DNA of 51,309 bases from Streptomyces sp. E2N166 (GCF_003671715.1 NZ_RAIF01000012.1:190527-241835); one strand, 5' to 3'. Counted from the stretch's first letter, positions 10,655-19,643 are shown. Numbers and translations: made by a program. The notes: a model not told the origin generated them from the sequence alone.

Positions 10655-11653
10655 TCAGGCCTCGACGCTGTCCTTGGAAGCGTCGTCGTCCTTGGTGACC
10701 GCCTCTTCCGCCTCGGCCTTCTTGGAGGCCCGAAGGCTGGTGATCGTGGTGACGATCAGGACGGAGCAGATCACGCCGAGCGAGACCGGGATGCTGATCT
10801 CGGGGACGTGGACCCCGGACTCGTGCAGGGCGTGCAGCACCAGCTTGATGCCGATGAAGCCCAGGATCACCGACAGACCGTAGGAGAGGTGCACCAGCTT
10901 CCTCAGCAGGCCGCCGAGGAGGAAGTACAGCTGACGCAGACCCATGAGCGCGAACGCGTTGGCCGTGAACACGATGTACGGGTCCTGGGTCAGGCCGAAG
11001 ATCGCCGGGATGGAGTCGAGTGCGAAGAGCACGTCGGTGGTGCCGATCGCGAGCATCACGACCAGCATCGGGGTCATGATGCGCTTGCCGTTCTCCTCGA
11101 TCCACAGCTTGGTGCCGTGGTATCGGTCGGCGACGCCGAAGCGGCGCTCGGCCGCCTTGAGCAGCTTGTTCTCTTCGAACTCCTCGTCGTCCTCGTCGGC
11201 CCGCGCCTCCTGGATGAGCTTCCAGGCGGTGTAGATGAGGAAGGCGCCGAAGATGTAGAAGACCCAGGCGAAGTTGGCGATGATCGCGGCGCCCGCCGCG
11301 ATGAAGACGGCCCTGAGGACCAGGGCTATGAGGACACCGATGAGGAGCACTCGCTGCTGGTACTGCGAGGGCACCGCGAACTTCGCCATGATCAGGATGA
11401 AGACGAAGAGGTTGTCCACGCTCAGGGACTTCTCGGTGATGAAGCCCGCGAAGAACTCGCCGGCCGGCTGGCCGCCGCCGAAGACGAGCAGGCCGACTCC
11501 GAAGAGGCCCGCCAGGGCGATCCAGACGGCCGTCCAGATCCCGGCTTCCTTGATCGATACGTCGTGCGGCTTGCGGCCGATGAAGAAGTCGGCCCCGATC
11601 AGGGCAGCAAGGCCCACGATGGTCAGGACCCACAGGGTCAGGGAAACTTCCAC
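10655..11653 (-). CDS. terC: TerC-family integral membrane protein
   Basis: This 332-residue protein has about nine hydrophobic helices and the TerC signatures ADFFIGRKPHDVS, EKSLSVDNLFVFILIMAKF and IGTTDVLFALDSIPAIFGLT, whose acidic residues lie within membrane helices as in metal transporters. TerC/Alx proteins are associated with manganese efflux and tellurite or envelope stress. It starts with GTG at 11653. A structured leader matching a yybP-ykoY manganese riboswitch precedes it, which supports metal-dependent expression. The C-terminal 20 residues are a charged Lys/Glu/Asp tail. It is followed upstream on the same strand by two TerD-type genes. Confidence 0.93.
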   Translation of the reverse strand: MEVSLTLWVLTIVGLAALIGADFFIGRKPHDVSIKEAGIWTAVWIALAGLFGVGLLVFGGGQPAGEFFAGFITEKSLSVDNLFVFILIMAKFAVPSQYQQRVLLIGVLIALVLRAVFIAAGAAIIANFAWVFYIFGAFLIYTAWKLIQEARADEDDEEFEENKLLKAAERRFGVADRYHGTKLWIEENGKRIMTPMLVVMLAIGTTDVLFALDSIPAIFGLTQDPYIVFTANAFALMGLRQLYFLLGGLLRKLVHLSYGLSVILGFIGIKLVLHALHESGVHVPEISIPVSLGVICSVLIVTTITSLRASKKAEAEEAVTKDDDASKDSVEA

Positions 11654-11701
11654 TACTACGCCTCCGGCAGTACGTCACACGGCAAATGTCAGCGTCGTCG
11701 C

Positions 11702-11830
11702 TACCGGAGGTCTCTTCCACCCGGGTCCGGGACGCGTGACGCGTTCGGAGCCCACGGGCCGACGCCCCGGGATCTGGCCTGATCCGTATTGACGGGTACG
11801 CCGCACAGACAGGGAGTACTCCCCTCCGTA
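11702..11830 (-). promoter_or_regulatory. Probable yybP-ykoY manganese riboswitch upstream of terC
   Basis: On the minus strand the element begins with TACGGAGG, followed by GGGGAGTA, and ends with GGAAGAGACCT leading into CCTCCGGTA. These are the two conserved loops of the yybP-ykoY class (GGGGAGUA and AAGACCU-like). The outer segments pair as a P1 helix (TACGGAGG with CCTCCG-G-TA, one bulge). The element ends about 48 bases before the terC GTG. Members of this class bind Mn(II) and commonly control terC/alx or mntP. The middle of the structure was not folded by program. Confidence 0.65.
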
Positions 11831-11907
11831 CGGACGACAGTACCCCATTCCCCAAGGGAGGGTAAAGAGATTTGCAAATTAAGCTCAAAACACCAGCTCG
11901 GAGGGGG

Positions 11908-13950
11908 TCACCGATCCCACGGACGGCGGGCTGCGGCGACCTGGGTGAGCACCTGCCGGAGCACCTGGCTGCCGGGCGGCACGAGCGCGGGCTCGTACGT
12001 CCAGGCATGTCCGACCCACGGGTCGGCGAGGTGGTCGTCGGCCACCGGCGTCAGCCGGAGAAGCGAGCGCCACAGCGGGTCGAGCAGCGGTCCGTACCCG
12101 GCGGAGTCCTCCCGGTCGGCGACCATCATCAGGTGGACCCCGACGGCCGGCCCCTCGTCCGCGAGGTAGCGCAGCTGGTTCACCGCCCGGTCGTCGAAAC
12201 CGTGCGGGAAGTCGTTGACGATCAGGAGCTGCTGGGACGTGTCGAGGCCGGGCGGAAGCGCGTCGGGAGCGCCTCCGCGCAACGCCATCTGCACCAGGTC
12301 TACACGCTGGGTGAGGCGGGCGAGCACGTCCGCCGTCCCGGCGGCGCCCAGGGCGGGCGGGGCCGCGAGCACTCCGGTCTGCACCAGCGGGGCCAGTGCC
12401 TGCGCCCCTGATCCGGCCGGGTCGATGACGTGCACGGTGAACTCGCCCGCCGGGTAGGCGGCGAGCAGCCTCGCCGCGTGCGCGACCGCCGTCTCCAGGC
12501 CCAGGCTCCGCATCTCGTGGGAGTCGGCGAACGAACCGTCGAGCGAGGCGGAACGCCCGCTGTCGATCCACAGTCCGCGCTCCAGCGGCAGCCGGACCAG
12601 CAGCGGGATACGTATGCGGTCGGCCTCGGGGAGATGGAGGTCGCCCAGCCGCAGGGCCATGGGGATCTCCATGGGTACGCGGTAGGCGTGCCAGACGGGG
12701 CTGTCCCAGCGCGCGTAGGCCGCCGGCAGGGCGGGCTCGACCACATCCGCCTCGGCGGCGAGCTGAGCGATGTCCCGGTCCAGGGCCTCCCGGGCCTGGG
12801 ACACGAGCTGGGTGTGCCGGGTGCGCGCCGCTTCCCGGGCTGCGTCACCCTGACCGCCGATCCGGCTGCGCGGGTCGGACAGGACCTGGTCGAGTTCCTT
12901 CTCCATGCGCGAGTCGGCGAAGTCGACGGCGCTGCGGTACGCGGCCGTGGTGCGGGCCAGGTCCTCGAACATGCCCCACACCTGGTTGTAGAGCCGCTCC
13001 TCCATGGACCAGCCGGTGGCGTCGCCCGCGACGGGCCGCGCGGGCTGCCCGGGCGCGGCCGGCGGCGCGGCCGGCGGGGGCGGAGGCGGAGCGGCGTCCT
13101 GCCGGCGCGGGTGGCTGTAGTCGATCGGGCCGCCGCCGGTGGGCGCGGACGACGGGCCGGCGGTGGCGGAGTCCCCCGGCCCGGCCGGGTACGGCTGCTG
13201 TGTGCCGTGCTGTGCGTGGGCGCCGGGCGTCTGCGGGTCGGACACGCCCGGGGCGTCGTACGGGGACACCGGGGGCACGGTGCCGGGGGTGCCCTGGGAC
13301 GCGGCGGCGCCGTGGTCCGTACCGTGCGCCGGGGTGGCGGCCTGCCGGGAGCGGTTGCCGTCGGCCGTCCGTGCCGGGGGCGCCGGCACCGAACGGGCCA
13401 GGCCGCCGGCCACCGCCTCGTGGATGCCTCGGGCGAGTTCGTGGGCCTGGGGCAGGCTCTGGTCGGTCAGGAGTTCGGTGAGGCCGCCCGTGTAGCCCTG
13501 GCCGACGGCCCGCACCTTCCAGGCACCCTGCCGCCGGTAGAGCTCCAGCGCGACGACGGCCGACTCGGCCTCCAGGCCGGTGATGGTGTAGCTGGCGACC
13601 TCGTCACCGTCGAGGCCCGTGACGGCGACGAAGGGTGCGGCGACGGCCCCGAAGCGGCCCGGGCCCTGCCCGCCGGCGGGCAGGGCGAGCAGCACACTGA
13701 CGCGGTGCACCGCGTCCGGCACGGCGTCCAGGTCCACCGCGAGGCGATGGTCGGCGGCTGCCTGCCGGGAGACCTCCAGACCAGGCAGGGCGGGCGTGCC
13801 CGGGTGGGCCACCCATTCCACGCCGTGGACCCTGCCGTTCTCGTCACCGAGCGTTGCTCCGGCCACGATCGGTGTGCCGGCCGAGATCCGGATCTCGAGA
13901 CGGGCCCGGGGAAGCGGATGGTTCTGTCCCCGCGTCAGCTCGGCCGTCAT
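11908..13950 (-). CDS. TerD-domain protein fused to a degenerate FtsK/HerA-like domain
   Basis: The 680-residue protein has an N-terminal TerD-type calcium-binding domain (about 1-175; TRGQNHPLP, HRLAVDLDAVPDAVHRVSVL, SYTITGLEAESAVVALELYR), a Pro/Ala/Gly-rich linker (about 185-310), a helical segment and a C-terminal domain arranged like an FtsK-type ATPase. The Walker B-like strand (QLLIVNDFPHGFDD) and the AVGVHLMMVADRE strand are visible. The expected Walker A position reads LERGLWIDSGRSAS without Gly-Lys-Thr/Ser, so ATP hydrolysis is doubtful. ATG 13950 follows a purine-rich GGGGGAAGG. It lies between terC and terD on the same strand and probably acts with them in a membrane-associated stress response. 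Confidence 0.75.
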   Translation of the reverse strand: MTAELTRGQNHPLPRARLEIRISAGTPIVAGATLGDENGRVHGVEWVAHPGTPALPGLEVSRQAAADHRLAVDLDAVPDAVHRVSVLLALPAGGQGPGRFGAVAAPFVAVTGLDGDEVASYTITGLEAESAVVALELYRRQGAWKVRAVGQGYTGGLTELLTDQSLPQAHELARGIHEAVAGGLARSVPAPPARTADGNRSRQAATPAHGTDHGAAASQGTPGTVPPVSPYDAPGVSDPQTPGAHAQHGTQQPYPAGPGDSATAGPSSAPTGGGPIDYSHPRRQDAAPPPPPPAAPPAAPGQPARPVAGDATGWSMEERLYNQVWGMFEDLARTTAAYRSAVDFADSRMEKELDQVLSDPRSRIGGQGDAAREAARTRHTQLVSQAREALDRDIAQLAAEADVVEPALPAAYARWDSPVWHAYRVPMEIPMALRLGDLHLPEADRIRIPLLVRLPLERGLWIDSGRSASLDGSFADSHEMRSLGLETAVAHAARLLAAYPAGEFTVHVIDPAGSGAQALAPLVQTGVLAAPPALGAAGTADVLARLTQRVDLVQMALRGGAPDALPPGLDTSQQLLIVNDFPHGFDDRAVNQLRYLADEGPAVGVHLMMVADREDSAGYGPLLDPLWRSLLRLTPVADDHLADPWVGHAWTYEPALVPPGSQVLRQVLTQVAAARRPWDR

Positions 13951-14044
13951 CGCCTTCCCCCTGTGTCACTCAGTGCGTCACTCGTGATGTGTCGTGCGGC
14001 GACCGCCCGTCCTGCTCACGGGGCGGCCGGTACCCGCCGACCTG

Positions 14045-14623
14045 CTACAGGACCGGCAGGATCGCCGGCATCAGGTCCTGGAAGGTGCGGCCGTTGGCCG
14101 GGGAACCGATGGCGGTCATCGCCCAGCCCTGGCCCGCGCGGTGCACCTTCGCCATGATCTGGGCCGTGTAGGCGCCGCCGCCGGCCAGCGTGTAGCGGGC
14201 GAGTTCCTGGCCGTTGGTCTCGTCGACCAGGCGGCAGAACGCGTTCTGCACTTCCTGGAAGGTCTGGCCCGTGAAGGAGTTCACGGTGAAGACGATCTGG
14301 TCGATGTGGACCGGGACGCGCTGCAGGTCGACGAGGATCGCCTCGTCGTCGCCGCCCTGGCCGACACCGCCGACGAGATTGTCCCCGGTGTGGCGCACCG
14401 AGCCGTCGTCGCTCACCAGGTGGCGGAAGAAGACGACGTCGACCGGCTGCTTGTCCGCGAACAGGACGGCGGAGGCGTCCAGGTCGATCTCCCGGGTGCG
14501 CGAGCCGAACAGGCCGCGCCGGGGAGCCGCCTGCCAACCGAGACCCATGCGCACCGACGTCAGGCTGCCGCCGTCGCTCTTCTGCAGACTGATGGCCTGA
14601 CCCTTGGTCATGTTGACGGTCAC
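14045..14623 (-). CDS. terD: TerD-family stress protein
   Basis: The 192-residue TerD protein shows MTKGQAISLQK, the calcium-site strand REIDLDASAVLF, GDNLVGGVGQGGDDEAILVD and FTVNSFTGQTFQEVQNAFC. Family members bind Ca(II) and act in tellurite, oxidative and envelope stress; in Streptomyces, TerD proteins also affect differentiation. The GTG at 14623 is preferred to upstream in-frame GTGs because GAGAGGGGAT lies just before it. A PafBC-type promoter ends 55 bases upstream, linking this gene to the DNA-damage response beside uvrB. It is followed on the same strand by the TerD-FtsK-like gene. Confidence 0.93.
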   Translation of the reverse strand: MTVNMTKGQAISLQKSDGGSLTSVRMGLGWQAAPRRGLFGSRTREIDLDASAVLFADKQPVDVVFFRHLVSDDGSVRHTGDNLVGGVGQGGDDEAILVDLQRVPVHIDQIVFTVNSFTGQTFQEVQNAFCRLVDETNGQELARYTLAGGGAYTAQIMAKVHRAGQGWAMTAIGSPANGRTFQDLMPAILPVL

Positions 14624-14678
14624 GCGCTGATCCCCTCTCGAACTGTCCCCTGTTGCCGCGGACCCGCGGTTGTCCAGA

Positions 14679-14701
14679 ACCCTACGCAGGGACACTGACA
14701 G
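14679..14701 (-). promoter_or_regulatory. PafBC-type DNA-damage promoter of terD
   Basis: On the minus strand CTGTCAGTGTC (14701-14691), six bases and TAGGGT (14684-14679) match the RecA-NDp consensus at 9 of 11 and 6 of 6 positions. Its distance to the start codon (55 bases) equals that of the uvrA element. Confidence 0.75.
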
Positions 14702-14762
14702 CGCCCCACCCAGGTCCGCACTTTGTGTCGGTCTTGCAACACAGCGCGTGCCCGGGGGCCCG

Positions 14763-16907
14763 TCAGGCCAGACCGGCCTCCTTCATCTGCCGCAGTTCCT
14801 TCTTCATCTCGGAGACCTCGTCCCGCAGCCGGGCGGCGATCTCGAACTGCAGGTCCGCGGCGGCCGCCCGCATACGGGTGGTGAGGTCCTCGATCTGTTC
14901 GGCGAGCTCCGCGGCGGGGCGGTCGGTCGGCACGGTTTCCTTGCCCTTGCCCTTGCCCTTGGCCGCCTTGGCGCCGGCCGCCGCCTGGCCGCCGAGGGCG
15001 GGTACGGGGGCCTTGGCGGCCTTGCCGTCCTTCGACTGGCGATAGCCCGAGCCGAGCAACTGCTCGGTGTCGATGTCCTCGCGGGCGATCTGCGCGACGA
15101 TGTCGTTGATCTTCTTGCGGAGCGGCTGAGGGTCGATGCCGTTCGCCTTGTTGAACGCGACCTGCTTCTCGCGGCGGCGGTTGGTCTCGTCGATCGCCCT
15201 CTCCATCGCCGGCGTGATCTTGTCGGCGTACATGTGGACCTGACCCGAGACGTTGCGCGCCGCGCGGCCGATGGTCTGGACCAGGGAGGTGCCGGAGCGC
15301 AGGAAGCCCTCCTTGTCGGCGTCGAGGATCGCCACCAGGGAGACCTCCGGCAGGTCGAGGCCCTCGCGGAGCAGGTTGATGCCGACCAGGACGTCGTACT
15401 CGCCGGCACGCAGCTCACGCAGGAGTTCGACGCGGCGCAGGGTGTCGACGTCGCTGTGCAGGTAGCGGACCTGGATGCCCAGTTCCAGGAAGTAGTCGGT
15501 GAGGTCCTCGGCCATCTTCTTGGTGAGCGTGGTGACCAGGACGCGCTCGTCCTTCTCGGTCCGCTTGCGGATCTCGTGCACCAGGTCGTCGATCTGCCCC
15601 TCGGTGGGCTTGACGACGACCTCCGGGTCGACGAGGCCGGTGGGGCGGATGATCTGCTCGACGGCGCCGTCCGAGCGGGAGAGCTCGTAGGCGCCCGGGG
15701 TCGCCGACAGGTACACGGTCTGCCCGATGCGTCCCTGGAACTCCTCCCACTTCAGTGGACGGTTGTCGAGGGCGGAGGGCAGCCGGAAGCCGTGGTCGAC
15801 CAGGGTCCGCTTGCGGGAGGCGTCACCCTCGTACATGGCGCCGATCTGCGGGACGGTGACGTGCGACTCGTCGATGACGAGCAGGAAGTCGTCCGGGAAG
15901 TAGTCCAGCAGGGTGTTCGGCGGGGAGCCGGGCAGACGGCCGTCGAAGTGCATGGAGTAGTTCTCGACGCCGGAGCAGGAGCCGATCTGGCGGAGCATCT
16001 CGAGGTCGTACGTCGTGCGCATCCGCAGTCGCTGGGCCTCCAGGAGCTTGCCCTGCTTCTCCAGCTCGGACAGCCGCTCCCCCAGCTCCTTCTCGATGTC
16101 GTTGACGGCCCGCTCCAGGCGCTCGGGGCCCGCGACGTAGTGGGAGGCGGGGAAGACGTACAGCTGCTGGTCGTCGCTGATGATCTCGCCGGTGACCGGG
16201 TGGAGCGTGGACAGGGCCTCGATCTCGTCACCGAACATCTCGATGCGGACGGCGAGCTCCTCGTAGACCGGGAAGATCTCGATGGTGTCGCCGCGCACCC
16301 GGAAGGTGCCGCGGGCGAAGGCCATGTCGTTGCGCGTGTACTGGATGTCCACGAAGCGGCGCAGCAGCTCGTCCCGGTCGTGTTCTTCGCCGACCCGGAG
16401 CGGGACCATGCGGTCCACGTACTCCTGCGGGGTGCCGAGGCCGTAGATGCAGGAGACGGAGGCGACCACGACGACGTCACGGCGGGTGAGCAGCGAGTTG
16501 GTCGCCGAGTGGCGCAGGCGCTCCACCTCCTCGTTGACCGAGGAGTCCTTCTCGATGTAGGTGTCCGACTGCGGGACGTACGCCTCGGGCTGGTAGTAGT
16601 CGTAGTACGAGACGAAGTACTCGACGGCGTTGTTCGGCAGCAGCTCGCGGAACTCGTTCGCCAGCTGGGCGGCCAGTGTCTTGTTCGGCGCCATCACGAG
16701 GGTGGGGCGCTGGAGCTTCTCGATCATCCACGCGGTGGTGGCGGACTTGCCGGTGCCGGTCGCGCCGAGCAGGACGACGTCCTTCTCGCCTGCTTCGACA
16801 CGCCGGGCGAGTTCGGCGATGGCCGCCGGCTGGTCGCCGTTCGGCTGGTAGGGGCTGACGACCTCGAAGGGCGCCACCGTGCGTTCGATCTGGGAAACGG
16901 GCCGCAT
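14763..16907 (-). CDS. uvrB: Excinuclease ABC subunit B
   Basis: UvrB is the helicase-like core that verifies damage and recruits UvrC. The 714-residue protein has Walker [15 protein letters not shown], the beta-hairpin region ([20 protein letters not shown]), DEAD-like VIDESHV, helicase motifs [24 protein letters not shown] and QTIGRAARN, and a C-terminal UVR/UvrC-binding motif ([20 protein letters not shown]). An insertion rich in Lys/Gly/Ala ([12 protein letters not shown]) precedes the UVR motif. ATG 16907 is used: the in-frame TTG at 16937 is part of the promoter. Only seven bases separate the -10 element from the ATG, so the message should be leaderless. Confidence 0.97.
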   Translation of the reverse strand: MRPVSQIERTVAPFEVVSPYQPNGDQPAAIAELARRVEAGEKDVVLLGATGTGKSATTAWMIEKLQRPTLVMAPNKTLAAQLANEFRELLPNNAVEYFVSYYDYYQPEAYVPQSDTYIEKDSSVNEEVERLRHSATNSLLTRRDVVVVASVSCIYGLGTPQEYVDRMVPLRVGEEHDRDELLRRFVDIQYTRNDMAFARGTFRVRGDTIEIFPVYEELAVRIEMFGDEIEALSTLHPVTGEIISDDQQLYVFPASHYVAGPERLERAVNDIEKELGERLSELEKQGKLLEAQRLRMRTTYDLEMLRQIGSCSGVENYSMHFDGRLPGSPPNTLLDYFPDDFLLVIDESHVTVPQIGAMYEGDASRKRTLVDHGFRLPSALDNRPLKWEEFQGRIGQTVYLSATPGAYELSRSDGAVEQIIRPTGLVDPEVVVKPTEGQIDDLVHEIRKRTEKDERVLVTTLTKKMAEDLTDYFLELGIQVRYLHSDVDTLRRVELLRELRAGEYDVLVGINLLREGLDLPEVSLVAILDADKEGFLRSGTSLVQTIGRAARNVSGQVHMYADKITPAMERAIDETNRRREKQVAFNKANGIDPQPLRKKINDIVAQIAREDIDTEQLLGSGYRQSKDGKAAKAPVPALGGQAAAGAKAAKGKGKGKETVPTDRPAAELAEQIEDLTTRMRAAAADLQFEIAARLRDEVSEMKKELRQMKEAGLA

Positions 16908-16914
16908 GGGTTCC

Positions 16915-16937
16915 ACCGTACGACCCCCCACTGACAA
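16915..16937 (-). promoter_or_regulatory. PafBC-type DNA-damage promoter of uvrB
   Basis: On the minus strand TTGTCAGTGGG (16937-16927), six bases and TACGGT (16920-16915) match the RecA-NDp consensus. Seven bases separate the -10 from the uvrB ATG. The element fills the 40-base gap between uvrB and the MHYT gene. Confidence 0.85.
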
Positions 16938-16947
16938 CCGGTCCGGA

Positions 16948-17823
16948 TCAGCGGTTCTGCGGGGTTCGGGAACGCCGGACGAGCGGGCGGCGCGTGTGGT
17001 GGGCGGGGTGGTGCGGAGGGCGGCGGACCGTGCGCGGTACCTCGGGGTGGGCGGGGACGCCCGGCTTCCGCTCGACGGGGACTTCGGCGGTCCTCCCCGT
17101 GATCATCAGCGGGTCGAACATCATCACGACGCCGGCGAGGAGGAGGAAGCCCAGGGGGCCGATGAGCATGGGGGCGAGCAGTTCCGCGGCCGAGCCCCCC
17201 GTGGAGGGATCGGCCGTGCCGTGGAGGTGGACTTCGAGGGCGGCCATGCCCGTGTAGTGCATGCCGGTGACGGCCAGCCCCATGACCAGGCTGGCGCCGA
17301 GGCTCCACAGGAATCCCCGGACCTGTCCGGCCGCCCACACGGCGGCGGTGGCGGCGGCCATGGCTATGACGACGGACACGGCCACGGTGAACGTGTTGTA
17401 CGTCAGCTGCCCGTCCAGGCGCATCCCGGCCATACCCAGGTAGTGCATCGACGCGATGCCCAGGCCGGTGATCGTGCCGCCGGTGAACAGGGCCGCTCCC
17501 CGCGCGCCCCGATAGCCGACGATGAAGATCCCGACGCCCACCATCACGATGGCGACGGCCAGGCTGGCGAAGGTCATCAGCCAGTCGTAGCGGATCGGCG
17601 TGTGCTCGATCGTGAACCCCATCATGGCGATGAAGTGCATGGTCCAGATGCCGGAGCCGATCGCCGCCGAGCCGAGCGCGAGCCACGCCGGGCGCCAGGA
17701 CCGGGGGGCCCGCATGGACCTGGTGGTGCAGCGCAGACCGAGGGCACCGCCGAGGCAGGCCATGAGGTAGGCCACCAGCGGTGTGACGAGTCCGTAGCTG
17801 AATCCCTCGACCGTGCCTTGCAT
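16948..17823 (-). CDS. MHYT-domain integral membrane sensor protein
   Basis: The 291-residue protein has seven predicted membrane helices with three copies of the M-H-Y-x-x-M motif: [21 protein letters not shown] and [14 protein letters not shown] domains are proposed to coordinate a metal (copper suggested) and sense O2, CO or NO. Most known examples carry a GGDEF, EAL or histidine-kinase output domain. Here there is only a 50-residue basic, Pro/His-rich cytosolic tail ([20 protein letters not shown]), so any output must be a separate protein. ATG 17823 begins [12 protein letters not shown], the usual start of stand-alone actinobacterial members. Confidence 0.88.
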   Translation of the reverse strand: MQGTVEGFSYGLVTPLVAYLMACLGGALGLRCTTRSMRAPRSWRPAWLALGSAAIGSGIWTMHFIAMMGFTIEHTPIRYDWLMTFASLAVAIVMVGVGIFIVGYRGARGAALFTGGTITGLGIASMHYLGMAGMRLDGQLTYNTFTVAVSVVIAMAAATAAVWAAGQVRGFLWSLGASLVMGLAVTGMHYTGMAALEVHLHGTADPSTGGSAAELLAPMLIGPLGFLLLAGVVMMFDPLMITGRTAEVPVERKPGVPAHPEVPRTVRRPPHHPAHHTRRPLVRRSRTPQNR

Positions 17824-18114
17824 GTGCGGCTGCCCTTCCGCCTTCTTGCACCCCGGTTGCGTCCCGGAATTTCCCTGATGTGCGCCCCCTCCCAGGACCG
17901 CGCGAACGGTCAGGGTCGAGGCAGAGAGTATGACTCCCACCGGAATGGTCGAACGATTCTCCGGCAAAGAATCACGGCCTCGACCCACTTGTGGGGCCCC
18001 GGTGAGCGGAGTTGAGCAACTCCATTCAGCCTGTGGCCATTCTGCACCCCTCTCCCGTTGACTCTCTGGTGTCACAGTGGTGCTGTCCGTGATCGCTCGA
18101 CGCGAGGAGTACGC
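17824..18114. promoter_or_regulatory. Divergent intergenic region with a perfect inverted repeat
   Basis: This 291-base region separates the MHYT gene from the secreted phosphodiesterase. It contains GGAGTTG (18008-18014), two bases and CAACTCC (18017-18023), a perfect palindrome that could bind a dimeric regulator. No convincing PHO box (GTTCACC direct repeats) was found, although phosphate control would be expected for the downstream gene. Confidence 0.45.
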
Positions 18115-19008
18115 ATGCACGCGCGCGCAGTTGCCGTCACGACCACCGCGCTCCTGGGAGTCGCCCTGCTCACTCCGCTCTCGCACGCCGGGACCGCCCA
18201 GAGCGGGGACGACGGTCCCTCGGTCGTCGCCCACCGGGGCGCCTCGGGGTACGCGCCGGAGAACACGCTGGCCGCCGTCGACAAGGCGGCCGAGATGGGC
18301 ATCCGCTGGGTGGAGAACGACGTCCAGCGCACCAAGGACGGCGAGCTCGTCGTCCTCCACGACGACAGTCTGCGGCGCACGACCGACGTGGAGCAGGTCT
18401 TCCCCGACCGCTCGCCCTGGAAGGTGAAGGACTTCACCGCGGCGGAGATCGCGCGGCTGGACGCGGGGAGCTGGTTCGGGTCCGAGTACGCGGGCGCGCG
18501 CGTGCCGACGCTGAAGCAGTACGTGGACCGCGTGGAGCACAACCACCAGAAGCTGCTGCTGGAACTGAAGAACCCCCAGCTGTATCCGGGCATCGAGCAG
18601 CAGACCCTCAAGGTCCTGGCCAACGAGGGCTGGCTCGACCGGCGCCATGTGGCCGGCCGGCTGGTCGTGCAGAGTTTCAGCGCGGACAGCGTCCGGGCCG
18701 TCCACGATCTCGAGCCGGCCGTCAAGACCGGGTTCCTCGGCACGCCGCCGGTGTCGGACCTGCCCGAGTACGCGGAGTTCACCGACCAGATCAACCCCTC
18801 ACACGGCTCCCTCTCCATGAGCTACGTCTCCTCGGTGCACGCGTTCACGGGGCCGCACGACAGGCCGATGGAGGTTCTCACCTGGACGGTCGACGACGCG
18901 GCCACCGCCCGGCGGGTCGCCGGGTACGACGTCGACGGCATCATCACCAACAAGCCCGACGTGGTGCGGGACGCCGTCGGCGAGGACGAGGACTCGGCCG
19001 GCCGGTGA
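18115..19008 (+). CDS. Secreted glycerophosphodiester phosphodiesterase
   Basis: The 297-residue protein hydrolyses glycerophosphodiesters from lipids or teichoic acid to glycerol-3-phosphate and an alcohol. The GDPD/TIM-barrel signatures are VVAHRGASGYAPENT (catalytic His; metal-binding Glu), WVENDVQRTKDGELVVLHDD (Glu/Asp ligands and second His), LLLELKNP and TWTVDD with VDGIITNKPD at the end. An N-terminal signal peptide is clear: basic start, hydrophobic VAVTTTALLGVALLTPL, then SHAGTAQ as cleavage region. GAGGAG lies six bases before the ATG. It resembles GlpQ2-type enzymes of Streptomyces (from memory). Confidence 0.92.
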   Translation: MHARAVAVTTTALLGVALLTPLSHAGTAQSGDDGPSVVAHRGASGYAPENTLAAVDKAAEMGIRWVENDVQRTKDGELVVLHDDSLRRTTDVEQVFPDRSPWKVKDFTAAEIARLDAGSWFGSEYAGARVPTLKQYVDRVEHNHQKLLLELKNPQLYPGIEQQTLKVLANEGWLDRRHVAGRLVVQSFSADSVRAVHDLEPAVKTGFLGTPPVSDLPEYAEFTDQINPSHGSLSMSYVSSVHAFTGPHDRPMEVLTWTVDDAATARRVAGYDVDGIITNKPDVVRDAVGEDEDSAGR

Positions 19009-19059
19009 TCCCGGCACGCCCGGGGCAGGGGCCGCTCGCGTCCGCCGCCGCCCCGGGCG

Positions 19060-19082
19060 TTGTCAGTGGCCGGCCGTACCGT
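19060..19082 (+). promoter_or_regulatory. PafBC-type DNA-damage promoter of ogt (leaderless)
   Basis: TTGTCAGTGGC (19060-19070), six bases and TACCGT (19077-19082) match the RecA-NDp consensus. Six bases separate the -10 element from the ogt ATG, so transcription should start at the start codon. Confidence 0.87.
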
Positions 19083-19088
19083 TGGCGC

Positions 19089-19643
19089 ATGGACAGCCAT
19101 GGGCAGTACGAACGGCAGGTCGTGTGGACCGTGGTCGGCACCGACATCGGTCCGCTGCTGCTGGCCGCCACCCGCGACGGACTGGTCAACGTCGTGTTCC
19201 ACGCCACCGACACCGCACGCGACCGTGCACTCGAAGGGCTCGCGGCCCGGCTGGGCACGGAGCCCGTCGAGGCGCCGGGCTCGCCGCTGCTCTCCGAGGC
19301 GATACGGCAGGTGGAGGCGTACTTCGCGGGCCGGCGGCGTGCCTTCGACCTGCCGCTGGACTGGTCGCTGATCTCGGGTTTCAACCGGGAGGTACTGCGC
19401 GAGCTGGCGTCCGGCGTCCCCTACGGCTCGGTCGTCGGGTACGGCGACCTCGCCGACCGGGTCGGCCGGCCGGGCGCCGCACAGGCGGTGGGCATGGCGA
19501 TGGGGGCCAATCCCCTGCCGGTCGTCGTGCCGTGCCACCGGGTCGTCGAGAGCGACGGCGGCATCGGCGGGTTCGGGGGCGGCGTGGGCACCAAGCGACA
19601 GTTGCTCGCGCTCGAGGGCGTGCTGCCCGAGCCGCTGTTCTGA
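19089..19643 (+). CDS. ogt: Methylated-DNA-[protein]-cysteine S-methyltransferase
   Basis: Ogt transfers the alkyl group from O6-alkylguanine to its own cysteine in a suicide reaction. The 184-residue protein carries the active-site motif PVVVPCHRVV (Cys149), the helix-turn-helix segment PYGSVVGYGDLADRVGRPGA with the arginine finger, and the C-terminal GGIGGFGGGVGTKRQLLALE. ATG 19089 is placed by the promoter, which leaves no leader. An in-frame start further upstream would lie above the promoter. DNA-damage control through the PafBC-type element links it with uvrA and uvrB. Confidence 0.95.
   Translation: MDSHGQYERQVVWTVVGTDIGPLLLAATRDGLVNVVFHATDTARDRALEGLAARLGTEPVEAPGSPLLSEAIRQVEAYFAGRRRAFDLPLDWSLISGFNREVLRELASGVPYGSVVGYGDLADRVGRPGAAQAVGMAMGANPLPVVVPCHRVVESDGGIGGFGGGVGTKRQLLALEGVLPEPLF

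Noticed and set aside
17824..18114. PHO boxes upstream of the glycerophosphodiesterase
   Set aside because: Phosphate control would be expected, but no GTTCACC-type direct repeats with 11-base spacing are present.
19190..19215. TGTCGGTGGC on the minus strand within ogt
   Set aside because: It resembles half of the damage-promoter motif but has no -10 at the right spacing and lies inside a coding region.
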